This document shows, one piece after another, positions 50,343 through 59,938 of a DNA stretch of 64,000 nt. Origin of the DNA: Amycolatopsis sp. EV170708-02-1 (GTDB taxonomy: Bacteria; Actinomycetota; Actinomycetes; Mycobacteriales; Pseudonocardiaceae); the NCBI RefSeq assembly GCF_022479115.1, contig NZ_CP092497.1, forward strand, positions 2,728,001 through 2,792,000, written 5' to 3'. Position numbers and translations under genes: made by a program. The notes below the pieces were generated by a model that saw only the letters and a program-made list of their open reading frames with translations, was not told the DNA's origin and did no database searches. Position 1 is the first letter of the stretch, and each line of letters starts with the position of its first letter.

Positions 50343-50374
50343 GGCCCCCGGCGAGGGGGGAGGGTCCGGGGGCC
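50343..50374. terminator. GC-rich hairpin between DUF3159 and nagK
   Basis: GGCCCCCGG (50343-50351) pairs with CCGGGGGCC (50366-50374). It starts four bases after the DUF3159 stop and lies before the stop of the convergent kinase gene (50448), so it can serve both. It does not belong to the palindrome families. TTTTCGGG and GTGTTTTTTC at about 50433-50450 provide T-rich stretches further on. Confidence 0.6.
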
Positions 50375-50447
50375 GGGTCCTACGGTACCCGGAGTTCGGC
50401 CCCGGAGTCGATGGTTTGGTCTTTTCGGGCTCGTCCCGGGTGTTTTT

Positions 50448-51395
50448 TCACCGGAGCACCGGCCGCGGTGCCCCTTCCCCATAGGCGTCGACGGCGGCCA
50501 GCCAAGCGGCTCCGAGGACGCCGTCGGTGCTGGTCAGGACCTCGATGCCGTCGAGTTCGGCGCGGACCTTCGCCCCCACCGGGCCCTCCGGCGACAGCAC
50601 GCCGCCCACCAGGACGATCGGCGTCGTCTCCCCGGGATCCCGCGTGGTCATGACGTTCGTCACCAACAGGGTCGCCGCGCGACTGGTGATCTCGTCCGCC
50701 GCCGGGTCGCCTTCGCGGTAGGCCTCGCTGACGAACGGGGCGAATCTGGCGAGCCGGATCGGCGCTTCGGAATTGGCGCTCGTGATGAGCGCGCGCCACA
50801 GCGAGGCCCCGGCCGCTGGGTCCACTGCGGACGGTCCGAGCGCTTCGGTGAGCACGGCGCGCGCGAGCGGACCGGGTTCGCCGCCGCGGCCCAGAACATC
50901 CAAAGTGGATCGAACGGCTTCCCGGCCGAGCCAGTACGCCGAACCTTCGTCACCGAGCAACCAGCCGTAGCCGCCGGCCGTGGAGACCATCCGCCTGCCG
51001 CGGATCCGGCCGGCGATCGAGCCGGTGCCCGCCACGAGGACCGAACCGTCCGGCGAGGAGGTCGCCGACGCGTAGGCGACCTCCGGGTCGGGGACCGTCC
51101 GCACCGGACCGATCCCCGCGTCCTTCCAAGCGGCTTCGAAGATCTCCGCGATCGACGGATCACTCAGCTTGCTGACGCCCGCCATGCCGACGACGCACGC
51201 CGCCGTCTCGGCCGGGTCGAGCCCGCCGAGCGCGCCGTTGATCGCGCTCGCGATGCGCGCGGCGGCTTCCGCCGGTGGATGGGAATTGGGATTCGCGCCG
51301 CCCGCGCGCCCGGTGCCGAGGACGGCGCCGGAGGCGTCGACGGCGATCGCTCGCGTCGACGTGCCTCCGGCGTCCACACCGATGACGTGATTCAC
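50448..51395 (-). CDS. N-acetylglucosamine kinase-type BadF/BadG ATPase-fold protein
   Basis: 315 residues from GTG 51395, overlapping the preceding stop by four bases. The ASKHA fold is clear: phosphate-1 IGVDAGGTSTRAIAVD, GMAGVSKLSDP, phosphate-2 VLVAGTGSIAGRI, GYGWLLGDEGSAYWLGREAV and the adenosine segment VLVGGVLSPEGPVG. These match eukaryotic-type GlcNAc kinases of actinobacteria. With the SIS-domain partner and DasR next door, it probably phosphorylates an aminosugar (GlcNAc or similar). Glucosamine is another possible substrate. Confidence 0.83.
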   Translation of the reverse strand: MNHVIGVDAGGTSTRAIAVDASGAVLGTGRAGGANPNSHPPAEAAARIASAINGALGGLDPAETAACVVGMAGVSKLSDPSIAEIFEAAWKDAGIGPVRTVPDPEVAYASATSSPDGSVLVAGTGSIAGRIRGRRMVSTAGGYGWLLGDEGSAYWLGREAVRSTLDVLGRGGEPGPLARAVLTEALGPSAVDPAAGASLWRALITSANSEAPIRLARFAPFVSEAYREGDPAADEITSRAATLLVTNVMTTRDPGETTPIVLVGGVLSPEGPVGAKVRAELDGIEVLTSTDGVLGAAWLAAVDAYGEGAPRPVLR

Positions 51396-52435
51396 CGGGT
51401 CTTGGTCACCTTGAGCAGCCCACGCGGGCTGTCCGGGTCACCGCCGCGCGCCAGCGAAAGACCGAGCGCGATCCGCTGGATCGGCAGGATCTCCAGGATC
51501 GGGGCGACCTCTTCGGCGGACGGCGCGACGCCGATCCGCAACGCCGCGGGGACGTCGGCCGAAGCCGAGCCGACCGCGAGCACGTCCGCGCCGCGTTTGC
51601 CGACGGCTTCGAGGACCTCCTGCATCGCGCCCACTCCGTGGCCCTGGCTCGTCACGGCCAGCACGGCGGTCTCACCGTCGACCGCGGCGACCGGGCCGTG
51701 CAACAGGTCCGCGCCGCTGTACGCGCGGGCGGCGAGGTAGCTGGTTTCCGCCAGCTTCAAGGAACCTTCCAGCGCCGAGGCGTAGGAGTAGCCGCGGCCG
51801 GTGGTGAGCACCCGGTCGACGAAGCGGTAGCGGTCCACCGCGCGCTGCACGCTCTCGACGGAGCCGTCGAGGGTCTGCTGTGCGAGCTCGCCCAGCTTCT
51901 CCGCGTCCTCGCCCTTGCCGCCGCGGACCGCGTCGATCAGAAGGTAAAGCGAAAGCAAGGTGGCCGAGTAGGTCTTGGTGGCGGCCACGGCCTTTTCCAG
52001 CCCCGCGCCGATGTCGACGCCGAGTTCGGCGGCGGCGCGCAGCGGGGATTCCGGGGTGTTGGTGACCGAGACGGTCAGCGCTCCCTGGCGACGCGCGGTT
52101 TCGGTGACCTCGATGAGATCCGGAGAACCACCGCTTTGGCTTACTGTGATGAAGAGAACGTCCCGCAGATCGGGACGGGCGCCGTACAGAGTCGCGGTGG
52201 AGGGTGAGACGAGACCGCAGGGGAGACCGAGGAGTACTTCGATCAGGTACTTCGCATACAGGGCGGCGTGGTCGCTGGAGCCCCGGGCGGCGAGGAGTGC
52301 GAACCTGGGCGGGCGCTTGGAGATGGCTTCGGCCACCTCGGCGATTTCGGCCTGTCGCTCCACGATTCCTGCCAGAATGGCGGGTTGCTGGGAGATCTCC
52401 GCGGCCATGTGCTCGCCGGGGCGCTGTTCGGTCAT
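51392..52435 (-). CDS. SIS-domain sugar isomerase/deaminase (GlmS-like isomerase)
   Basis: 347 residues from ATG 52435, with GGAAGGGA upstream. Two SIS domains are visible: ARGSSDHAALYAKYLIEVLLG with FITVSQSGGSPDLIEVTETARRQGA, and TTGRGYSYASALEGSLKLAETSYLAARAYS with GADLLHGPVAAVDGETAVLAV. This is the isomerase half of GlmS without the glutaminase, as in NagB-II (AgaS-like) glucosamine-6-phosphate deaminases. It probably turns the aminosugar phosphate from the kinase into a fructose phosphate. The start lies downstream of a DasR box. Confidence 0.83.
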   Translation of the reverse strand: MTEQRPGEHMAAEISQQPAILAGIVERQAEIAEVAEAISKRPPRFALLAARGSSDHAALYAKYLIEVLLGLPCGLVSPSTATLYGARPDLRDVLFITVSQSGGSPDLIEVTETARRQGALTVSVTNTPESPLRAAAELGVDIGAGLEKAVAATKTYSATLLSLYLLIDAVRGGKGEDAEKLGELAQQTLDGSVESVQRAVDRYRFVDRVLTTGRGYSYASALEGSLKLAETSYLAARAYSGADLLHGPVAAVDGETAVLAVTSQGHGVGAMQEVLEAVGKRGADVLAVGSASADVPAALRIGVAPSAEEVAPILEILPIQRIALGLSLARGGDPDSPRGLLKVTKTR

Positions 52436-52473
52436 CTCGTTCCCTTCCACCGGGACGTACTTCGTCCCCCGAG

Positions 52474-52489
52474 TAGGTCTAGACCAATG
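52474..52489. promoter_or_regulatory. DasR-responsive element (dre)
   Basis: GTAGGTCTAGACCAAT contains the perfect palindromic core GGTCTAGACC (52476-52485 within it) of the dre consensus A(C/G)TGGTCTAGACCA(G/C)T. It lies 40 bp upstream of the SIS-enzyme start and 87 bp upstream of dasR, in the 140-bp divergent region, so it can control both. Phosphorylated aminosugars release DasR from such sites in Streptomyces. Confidence 0.75.
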
Positions 52490-52575
52490 CTAGCCCGAAT
52501 GGACGTTTGTGGAGAAGGGTACGTTTCCTAGCGGGGACGGTGCGCGTTCGAGTGGGAAGGCTTAGGGAGTCGGTC

Positions 52576-53331
52576 ATGTTGGAGACAACCACCGCGAGTG
52601 AGGCGGGCGCTACGGCAGGGATGCGCGGACAGCGCGAACCCAAGTACTGGGCGCTGAAACAGCATCTGCTCGATCTGCTCGACGCGTTGCCCCCGGGCTC
52701 GCCGATTCCGACGGAACGGGCACTAGCGGGGGAATTCACCGTTTCGCGCACCACGGTCCGGCAGGCCCTCGCCGACCTCACCGCCGAGGGCAGGCTCCAC
52801 CGCGTGCAGGGCAAGGGCACCTTCGCCGCCGAGCCGAAACTCGCGCAGCGTCTCCAGCTGTCGTCCTACACCGAGGACATGCGCAAGCAGGGACTCAAGC
52901 CTTCTTCCAAGCTCCTGGAGATCGACGAACTGCCCGTCGAAGCCGATCTGGCGAAACTGCTCGGAATCCGGGTGGGTGCGAAGATTCTTCGCCTTCGCCG
53001 CCTCCGGCTCGCCGATTCGCAGCCGATGGCCCTCGAGACCACGCATCTCCCGCTCGGCCGGTTCCGCGGTTTGCGCAAACACGTTTCCGCAGGTGGCTCC
53101 CTGTACGCCGTGTTGAGGGAGCACTACGGCGTCGAGCTCGAAAGGGCCGAGGAAACCATCGAGACCGCCCTCGCCGGACCGCACGAGGCGGAGATGCTCG
53201 GCGCCGACGTCGGAATGCCGATGTTGCTCCTTTCGAGGCATTCCTTCGCCACCGACGGAAAACCGGTCGAGTTCGCGCGCGCGATCTACCGGGGCGACCG
53301 TTACAAGTTCGTCACCACGCTGCTTCCTTGA
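52576..53331 (+). CDS. dasR: GntR/HutC-family regulator, DasR-like
   Basis: 251 residues from ATG 52576, with AGGGAG nine bases upstream. The GntR winged helix is complete (YWALKQHLLDLLDALPPGSP, TERALAGEFTVSRTTVRQAL, HRVQGKGTFAAEPK). The UTRA effector domain includes SSYTEDMRKQGLKPSS and ETTHLPLGRFRGLRKHVSAG. It matches DasR, the repressor of GlcNAc and chitin use and of antibiotic onset, which binds glucosamine-6-phosphate. The dre-bearing divergent operon for an aminosugar kinase and isomerase supports this. Confidence 0.86.
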   Translation: MLETTTASEAGATAGMRGQREPKYWALKQHLLDLLDALPPGSPIPTERALAGEFTVSRTTVRQALADLTAEGRLHRVQGKGTFAAEPKLAQRLQLSSYTEDMRKQGLKPSSKLLEIDELPVEADLAKLLGIRVGAKILRLRRLRLADSQPMALETTHLPLGRFRGLRKHVSAGGSLYAVLREHYGVELERAEETIETALAGPHEAEMLGADVGMPMLLLSRHSFATDGKPVEFARAIYRGDRYKFVTTLLP

Positions 53332-53341
53332 GCGCGCGCTG

Positions 53342-53387
53342 ACGGAAACGTTTCGCAGGGCGCGGGCGCCCTACAAAACGTTTCCGT
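53342..53387. terminator. Hairpin after dasR
   Basis: ACGGAAACGTTT (53342-53353) pairs perfectly with AAACGTTTCCGT (53376-53387), and GGGCGC/GCGCCC pair inside. It begins ten bases past the dasR stop. There is no T-run. A small dyad CTGAC-AC-GTCAG at 53491-53502, about 47 bp before the MFS start, could be an operator. Confidence 0.6.
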
Positions 53388-53548
53388 GGCCTTCGGCCAA
53401 AAGAGGGCGCGCGCTGTGCGGACTCTCCTTCGCGCTGGCGCGCGTCGGAGAGTCAGGTCCCCCGGTTCCGTTGATTCGGTCGCCTTTTGTCTGACACGTC
53501 AGGCAATTTGCTGTGGCTTGGTGCAGTTCGGCGTGATTCAGTCGTGGG

Positions 53549-55054
53549 GTGACTGATCTAGGGGCGGGGATTCGGTGGGGGACGCCGGTGGCGCGCGGCG
53601 TGCTCGCCACGACCATCGTCGGCTCGGGGATGGCGATGCTCGACGGGACGATCATCAACGTCGCGCTCCCGAGGATCGGCGAAGAACTCGAAGCGTCCGT
53701 CGCGGGCCTTCAATGGATCCTCGACGGCTACCTGCTCGCGCTCGCCGCGCTGATCCTCGTCGCCGGATCGCTCGGGGACCGCTACGGCCGCCGTCGCATG
53801 TTCCTCGTCGGCGTCGTCTGGTTCGGCGTCGCCTCCGGGCTGTGCGCCGCCGCGACGACCACCGAGATGCTCGTCGCGACCCGGATCCTCCAAGGGATCG
53901 GGGGAGCTTTGCTCACGCCGGGCTCCCTCGCGATCCTGCAAGCGTCCTTCGCCCACGACGACCGGGCCCGCGCGATCGGCGCCTGGTCCGGCCTCGGGGG
54001 TATCGCGGCGGCGATCGGCCCGCTGCTCGGCGGGATCCTCGTGCAGGTGTGGTCGTGGCGGCTGGCGTTCCTGATCAACCTGCCGCTGGCCGCCGTCTGC
54101 GTCCTGCTCGCCCGGCGCTACGTGCCCGAGTCCCGCGACGAGGAGGCGACCGGGCGTCCCGACTTCCTCGCCGCCGCCGTCGGCGCGATCGGGCTCGCCG
54201 GTCTCACCGGCGCGCTGGTGGAAGCGCCGGGACGCGGCATCGGCGACGCCGTCGTCCTGGTGGCGATCGTGCTCGGCGTCGCGGGGCTGGCGGCGTTCCT
54301 GGTGATCCAGCATCGCTCCGCCGATCCGCTGGTGCCGCCGAAACTGTTCCGCGACCGGACGTTCAGCCTCGCCAACGCGCTGACCTTCGTCGTCTACGCG
54401 GCCCTCGGCGGCGTGATGATGCTGATGGTCATGCAGCTTCAGGTGTCGCTGGGCTATTCGCCGACCGCGGCCGGGCTGGCCGGGCTGCCGATCACCGTCA
54501 TCATGCTGCTGTTCTCCGGCCGGTCGGGTGCGCTCGCGCAGAAGATCGGGCCGCGTACGCAACTGGTCGCCGGCCCGATCCTGGTCGGCGCCGGCATGCT
54601 CCTGCTGATGCGGGTCGGGCCGGGATCTTCGTACCTGGGTTCGGTGCTGCCCGCCGTCGTCGTGTTCGGCGCCGGGCTGGCGACGGTCGTCGCGCCGGTG
54701 ACCGCGACGGTGCTGGCCGCCGCGCCCGACCGGTACGCCGGCGTCGCCTCCGGGGTCAACAACGCCATCGCCCGGTCCGGTGGCCTGCTCGCGATCGCCG
54801 TCCTGCCCGCCGTCGCCGGACTGTCCGGTGCCGCGTACACCGATCCGGTCGCGTTGACCGCGGGCTGGCGGACGGCGTTGCTGGTGTGCGCGGCACTGGC
54901 GATCGGCGGCGGGCTGATCGCGCTCGGCATCCACAACGGCGTCCTCGACACGCCTTCCGGCGGCGACGCCGACGAGTCACCGCATCCGGGCGAATGTCTC
55001 CATTGCGGGGTCGACTCGCCCCCGACGCACGTCCGCCCCGGGCATCACACGTGA
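53549..55054 (+). CDS. MFS drug-exporter, DHA2 (14-helix) family
   Basis: 501 residues from GTG 53549, which follows GTGGG without a clear ribosome site. Fourteen helices can be counted. Motif A lies in AGSLGDRYGRRRMFLVGVVWF, motif C-like GSLAILQASF and ARAIGAWSGLGGIAAAIGPLLGGI, and the start MLDGTIINVALPRIGEEL is typical of EmrB/QacA proteins. It should export lipophilic drugs with protons. The TGA stop lies inside the first unit of the repeat array at 55046, and the tail (PHPGECLHCGVDSPPTHVRPGHHT minus its last residues) is not conserved in the family. Confidence 0.87.
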   Translation: MTDLGAGIRWGTPVARGVLATTIVGSGMAMLDGTIINVALPRIGEELEASVAGLQWILDGYLLALAALILVAGSLGDRYGRRRMFLVGVVWFGVASGLCAAATTTEMLVATRILQGIGGALLTPGSLAILQASFAHDDRARAIGAWSGLGGIAAAIGPLLGGILVQVWSWRLAFLINLPLAAVCVLLARRYVPESRDEEATGRPDFLAAAVGAIGLAGLTGALVEAPGRGIGDAVVLVAIVLGVAGLAAFLVIQHRSADPLVPPKLFRDRTFSLANALTFVVYAALGGVMMLMVMQLQVSLGYSPTAAGLAGLPITVIMLLFSGRSGALAQKIGPRTQLVAGPILVGAGMLLLMRVGPGSSYLGSVLPAVVVFGAGLATVVAPVTATVLAAAPDRYAGVASGVNNAIARSGGLLAIAVLPAVAGLSGAAYTDPVALTAGWRTALLVCAALAIGGGLIALGIHNGVLDTPSGGDADESPHPGECLHCGVDSPPTHVRPGHHT

Positions 55055-55142
55055 TCAGACGGACGACACGCGTGACTGGGTGGACGTCACGCGTGTCGTC
55101 CTTCCAATCACGTGTGTCGTCCGTCTGGACACATGTGTCGTC
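55046..55142. repeat. Array of GGACGACACGCGTGATC-like units between convergent genes
   Basis: Units include CACACGTGATCAGACG, GGACGACACGCGTGACTGG, then inverted ones (TCACGCGTGTCGTCC, AATCACGTGTGTCGTCC, and CACATGTGTCGTCC). The left units face the right ones, allowing a long hairpin. The array supplies the stop codon of the MFS gene and touches the stop of the convergent PLP-enzyme gene. Same family as 11187 and 34639. Confidence 0.72.
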
Positions 55143-56081
55143 CTAAGCGAGGAGGTCGGCGAGGGTCGCCGGGTCCAGATTGCCGCCCGAAACGACCGAA
55201 ACGACCTTGCCCGGCGGCAGCACGTCATGGTGCGAGAGGAACGCGGCGGTCGCGGTGGCGCCGCTCGGCTCGGCGACCAGCCGCGCGCGGTGCGCCAGCG
55301 TCCGGACGGCCTCCCGGATCTCCTCCTCCGAAACGGTGATGACGTCGTCGAGGACCGACTGGAGGTGGGCGAAGGTCAGGTCCGAAGGCTGGGCGCGCAG
55401 GCCGTCGGCGCTGGTCCGCGCCCGCAGGTCCATCGGCCACTCGATCCGCCTGCCCGCGCGCAGGCCCTCGGCGGTGTCGGCCGCCAGCTCCGGCTCGACG
55501 CCGATGACCCTCGCGTCCGGCAGCAGCGCCTTGATCGCCGAGCCGACACCCGAGGCCAGCCCGCCACCACTGAGCGGGACGAGGACGACGCCGGCGTCCG
55601 GCAGGTCTTCGGCGATCTCCAGGCCGACGGTGCCCTGCCCGGCGATGACGTCACGGTGGTCGAACGGCGGGATCATGGTGAGCCCCCGTTCCCCGGCGAC
55701 GGCGAGCGCCGAGGATTCCTGGGCGTCGATCGGGACCTCGATGACTTCGGCGCCGAGTGCCTTGGTGGCTTCGACCTTGGCGCGCGGGGCGACGTCCGGG
55801 ACGAGGATCACCGCGGGAATCCCGAATCGCTTCGCCGAGTAGGCGACCGCTTGCGCGTGGTTGCCGCTGGAGAACGCGACGACGCCGCGGGCGCGCTGAT
55901 CTTCGGTCAGCGCGGCGATCGCGTTGTAGGCCCCGCGTACCTTGAAAGCGCCGATCGGCTGAAGGCTTTCCGGTTTGAGCCACAACGGCGCCCACCCTTG
56001 TGCCAGTAGCGGTGTGCGCACCGCGACGCCTTTGACACGGCTCGCCGCGTCGCGGATTTCCTCGATCGATACCAGATCCAT
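55143..56081 (-). CDS. Threonine dehydratase-like PLP enzyme (serine/threonine ammonia-lyase family)
   Basis: 312 residues from ATG 56081. Fold type II PLP motifs: LKPESLQPIGAFKVRGAYNAI (Schiff-base Lys about 44), FSSGNHAQAVAYSAKRFG, and the phosphate-binding SGGGLASGVGSAIKAL. The C-terminal VVSVVSGGNLDPATLADLL is typical. There is no ACT regulatory domain, so it is of the catabolic or serine-racemase type rather than biosynthetic IlvA. On the minus strand TTGACATAAT lies just upstream, with CATAAT placed for a leaderless ATG. Confidence 0.85.
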   Translation of the reverse strand: MDLVSIEEIRDAASRVKGVAVRTPLLAQGWAPLWLKPESLQPIGAFKVRGAYNAIAALTEDQRARGVVAFSSGNHAQAVAYSAKRFGIPAVILVPDVAPRAKVEATKALGAEVIEVPIDAQESSALAVAGERGLTMIPPFDHRDVIAGQGTVGLEIAEDLPDAGVVLVPLSGGGLASGVGSAIKALLPDARVIGVEPELAADTAEGLRAGRRIEWPMDLRARTSADGLRAQPSDLTFAHLQSVLDDVITVSEEEIREAVRTLAHRARLVAEPSGATATAAFLSHHDVLPPGKVVSVVSGGNLDPATLADLLA

Positions 56082-56230
56082 ACGTCCGATTATGTCAAGG
56101 AGTTGTGAACCGTGGACAGTCCTTTTTGGACAGATGGCGTGGCGCTCCTCACGTGCGGACAACGAAGGGAGCATCCCGTGCGCCTTACTCGTTAGGACGG
56201 GTGAGGACCGACTAGCAGCAGAACGGGATC

Positions 56231-56944
56231 ATGACCAAGGAGACCTCGGAAAAGACCGAAAAGACGGAAAAGCAGGGCCGGATCATCCAGGTGACGGCGG
56301 CGGCGATGGCCGCGATCACCGCGGCATTGCTGGGTTCCACGCTCGGCGTAGCCGGAACGGTGGCGGGTGCCGGGCTGGCGAGTGTGATCACGACGCTCGG
56401 CGGCGAGCTGTACCTGCGTTCGCTTCAGCGGACGAAGGACGCGGCGCTGAAGGCGCGAGTGGTGCTGACCGTGCCGGGACGGCGCCGGGTGCTCGACCCG
56501 GCGGAGCAGGAGACCGTCCGGTTGAAACCGTCCGAGGACGAAGAGGAATCCTCCGGCCGGAAGTTCAAACCACGCTGGGCGGTGATCGCCGGAGTCAGCG
56601 TGGTGGCGTTCGCGGTGGCGCTCGTCGCGATCACCGGCTTCGAGGGCGCGACAGGGAAGACCTTCGGCGGCGGGACCGGGACGACCATAGGGAAGATCAT
56701 CGGCGGCGGCCAGGCCGAGGAGCGGCAGGAGAAGCACGACGCCCCGCCCGCGACGTCCCCATCGGAACCGAAGCACGACAAGCCGGAGACGACGCCGACG
56801 AACACTCCGACCCCCTCGACGACGCCGACAGCCCCCACGACCACACAGGCCCCTCCGACGACGCCGTCCACCACGCCTTCGACCTCCCAGGCACCCCCGA
56901 CGACGCCGTCGGCTCCTCCCGCCTCGAAGACCCCCGTGCCCTGA
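56231..56944 (+). CDS. Unknown membrane protein with Thr/Pro-rich C terminus
   Basis: 237 residues from ATG 56231. A charged start (KETSEKTEKTEKQGR) precedes a hydrophobic region (VTAAAMAAITAALLGSTLG and GTVAGAGLASVITTLG, about 20-60). A basic loop follows, then one clear helix (WAVIAGVSVVAFAVALVAITGF, about 118-140) and a Gly-rich stretch. The last 75 residues are Thr/Pro repeats (TPTPSTTPTAPTTTQAPPTT), a wall-spanning type of tail. I recognise no family. A palindrome follows two bases after the stop. Confidence 0.75.
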   Translation: MTKETSEKTEKTEKQGRIIQVTAAAMAAITAALLGSTLGVAGTVAGAGLASVITTLGGELYLRSLQRTKDAALKARVVLTVPGRRRVLDPAEQETVRLKPSEDEEESSGRKFKPRWAVIAGVSVVAFAVALVAITGFEGATGKTFGGGTGTTIGKIIGGGQAEERQEKHDAPPATSPSEPKHDKPETTPTNTPTPSTTPTAPTTTQAPPTTPSTTPSTSQAPPTTPSAPPASKTPVP

Positions 56945-56946
56945 CC

Positions 56947-56996
56947 GCGTTTCGTCCTCTGGATGCGGTAGTTACCGCGTTCAAAGGACGAAACGC
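56947..56996. terminator. Palindrome family A, copy 5: bidirectional terminator
   Basis: Arms of 24 bp (56947-56970 and 56973-56996, few mismatches) with a loop of only two bases, so this copy has lost the loop sequence of the others. It starts two bases after the stop of the plus-strand gene and ends five bases before the stop of thiE. Confidence 0.75.
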
Positions 56997-57001
56997 AGGG
57001 G

Positions 57002-57667
57002 TCAGGAGAGGGCGGAGCGAAGCGTGCGAGCGGCCGCTTCGGGGTCTTCGGCCTCGGTGATCGCCCGGACGACGACGATCCGCGACGCCCCCGCGGCCAG
57101 CACCTCGGGCAGCCGCTCGGTGTCGATCCCGCCGATCGCGAACCACGGCCGCGTCGTCCCGGACGCGGCCGTCGAGCGCACCAGGCCGAGCCCCGGCGCG
57201 GACCGGCCCGGTTTCGTCGGGGTCGGCCAGCACGGGCCGGTGCAGAAGTAGTCGACACCGGGCTCCCCGGCGGCCGCCGCGGCCTGTTCGGCCGAATGGG
57301 TGGACCGGCCGATTACCACGTCGTCCCCGAGCACCCGGCGGGCCAGCGACACCGGGATGTCGTCCTGGCCCAGGTGCAGCACGTGCGCGCCGACGCCGAG
57401 CGCGACGTCCGCCCGGTCGTTCACCGCCAGCAGCTTGTCGTGCTTCTCGCACGCCTCGGCCAGCACTTCCAGGGCGGCGATCTCGTGTTTCGCCTCGATC
57501 GGGGCGCCGCCGGTCTTGTCCCTCAGCTGGATGATGTCGACGCCGCCGGCCAGCGCCGCGTCGGCGAACTCGGCGAGATCGCCGCGGCCGCGGCGGGCGT
57601 CGGTGCAGAGGTACAGGCGGGCGTCCGCGAGCCGGGCGCGGATCAGCGAACCAGACAGGGTGGGCAT
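57002..57667 (-). CDS. thiE: Thiamine-phosphate synthase
   Basis: 221 residues from ATG 57667. Motifs of ThiE are clear: [25 protein letters not shown] at the start, VDIIQLRDK (about 44-52), [35 protein letters not shown] and [16 protein letters not shown], then [21 protein letters not shown]. It joins HMP-pyrophosphate and thiazole phosphate to thiamine phosphate. It is divergent from the riboswitch-controlled thiO-thiS-thiG operon, and no riboswitch is seen on its own side. Confidence 0.93.
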   Translation of the reverse strand: MPTLSGSLIRARLADARLYLCTDARRGRGDLAEFADAALAGGVDIIQLRDKTGGAPIEAKHEIAALEVLAEACEKHDKLLAVNDRADVALGVGAHVLHLGQDDIPVSLARRVLGDDVVIGRSTHSAEQAAAAAGEPGVDYFCTGPCWPTPTKPGRSAPGLGLVRSTAASGTTRPWFAIGGIDTERLPEVLAAGASRIVVVRAITEAEDPEAAARTLRSALS

Positions 57668-57700
57668 GGCGGCGACGGTACTCGCGCGCTACGGTGGGGT

Positions 57701-57791
57701 GGTCCGCACGGGAGCCCGAGGACGGGCTGAGAGGGAGCCGAGACCGCTCCGACCGTGGAACCTGATCCGGGTCATGCCGGCGCAGGGAGCG
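57701..57791 (+). promoter_or_regulatory. TPP riboswitch (THI element)
   Basis: The conserved parts are all present: CACGGGAGCCCGAG at the P1/P2 side, GGCTGAGAGGG (the CUGAGA pyrimidine-sensing motif), GACCGTGGAACCTGATCCGG and GTCATGCCGGCGCAGGGA. TACGGT at 57690-57695 may be the -10 box. It ends within nine bases of the thiO start, so it likely blocks translation when TPP binds, as in other actinobacteria. Confidence 0.93.
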
Positions 57792-57799
57792 TGATTCGT

Positions 57800-58865
57800 A
57801 TGGCAGAACTTTCGGTTGTCGGCGGCGGGGTCATCGGCCTCTCGGTCGCTTGGCGCGCGTCCGCGCGCGGCCATCGCGTCACCGTGTACGACCCGGATCC
57901 GGGGCGTGGCGCGTCGTGGCTCGCGGGCGGCATGCTCGCGCCGGTCACCGAGGCCTGGCCCGGCGAGGAGGACGTCCTCGCGCTCGGTGAAGCGTCGCTG
58001 CGGCGCTGGCCGGATTTCGCCCGTGACCTGGCCGAAGAGGGCGTCGATCCGGGCCTTTCCCCGCACGGCACGCTCGTCGTCGCGCTGGACAGCGCCGACG
58101 CGGGCAACCTCGAAATGCTCGCCGCGTATCTCACCGAACTCGGCCGCGAGGTCGGGCAGCTGACCGGCCGCGAAGCCCGCCGCGCCGAACCCGGCCTCGC
58201 CGGATCTGTCCGAAGTGGACTTCTGGTGCCCGGGGATCTGGCCGTGGACAACAGAAAGCTGCTGCACGCGCTCAGGCACGCTTGCGACGTGCACGGCGTC
58301 CGGTTCCGCCACGAGACCGTCACGCACCTCGACGGACTTGGCGACGTCGTCCTCGCCGCGGGCGCCTGGACCGGACGCCTGCATCCGGCGCTCGACGGCG
58401 CCGTCCGCCCGCTCAAGGGCGAGATCCTGCGCCTTCGGCCGCGACGGGGTTGCCTGCCGCCGCCGAAGCGGACCGTCCGCGCGATGGTCGAGGGCCGCCC
58501 GATCTACCTCGTCCCCGCGAAGACGGTCAGCTCGTGCTCGGCGCGACCCAGTACGAGGCCGGGTTCGACGAGACCGTCACCGTCCGAGGTGTACGTGAGC
58601 TGCTCGAAGGCGCGGAGCGCGTCTTCCCGGGCCTGACCGAATACGAACTCGTCGAGACCGCCGCCGGGCTTCGCGCGGCGAGTGTCGACACGATGCCCTT
58701 CATAGGTGAGCTGGGCGAAGGCGTCTTCGCCGCGACAGGCCACCATCGCAACGGTCTCCTGATGGCCCCGGTCACCGCGGACGCCGCGGTCGCCTGGCTG
58801 GACGGACGGCCGTTGCCGGACGAGGTCGCGGCGGCCACGCCGTCGCGGCGAAGCGAGGAGCGGGT

Positions 58866-58869
<4 letters not shown>
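57800..58869 (+). pseudogene. thiO: Glycine oxidase, single-base frameshift
   Basis: The first frame runs from ATG 57800 (MAELSVVGGGVIGLSVAWRA) with the FAD-binding GGGVIGLS and GASWLAGGMLAPVTEAWPGE to VEGRPIYLVP. The second continues as EDGQLVLGATQYEAGFDETV to the end (MAPVTADAAVAWLDGRPLP). One more C in the C4 run at 58513-58516 restores LVPREDGQLVLGATQ. The full protein would be about 356 residues, normal for ThiO, which makes the iminoglycine for ThiG. The gene sits in its normal place, after a TPP riboswitch and overlapping thiS, which argues for sequence error rather than decay. Confidence 0.85.
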
Positions 58870-59829
<960 letters not shown>

Positions 59830-59938
59830 CCCTTTTGTACGGTTCACGGCCTTAACAGCGAGTACGCCCCCGGAGCCCGTATGGTTGACGGCACTTTCCG
59901 GAGGCGCACCCGCCGCCGTGTACCCAGAGGAGCCAGTG

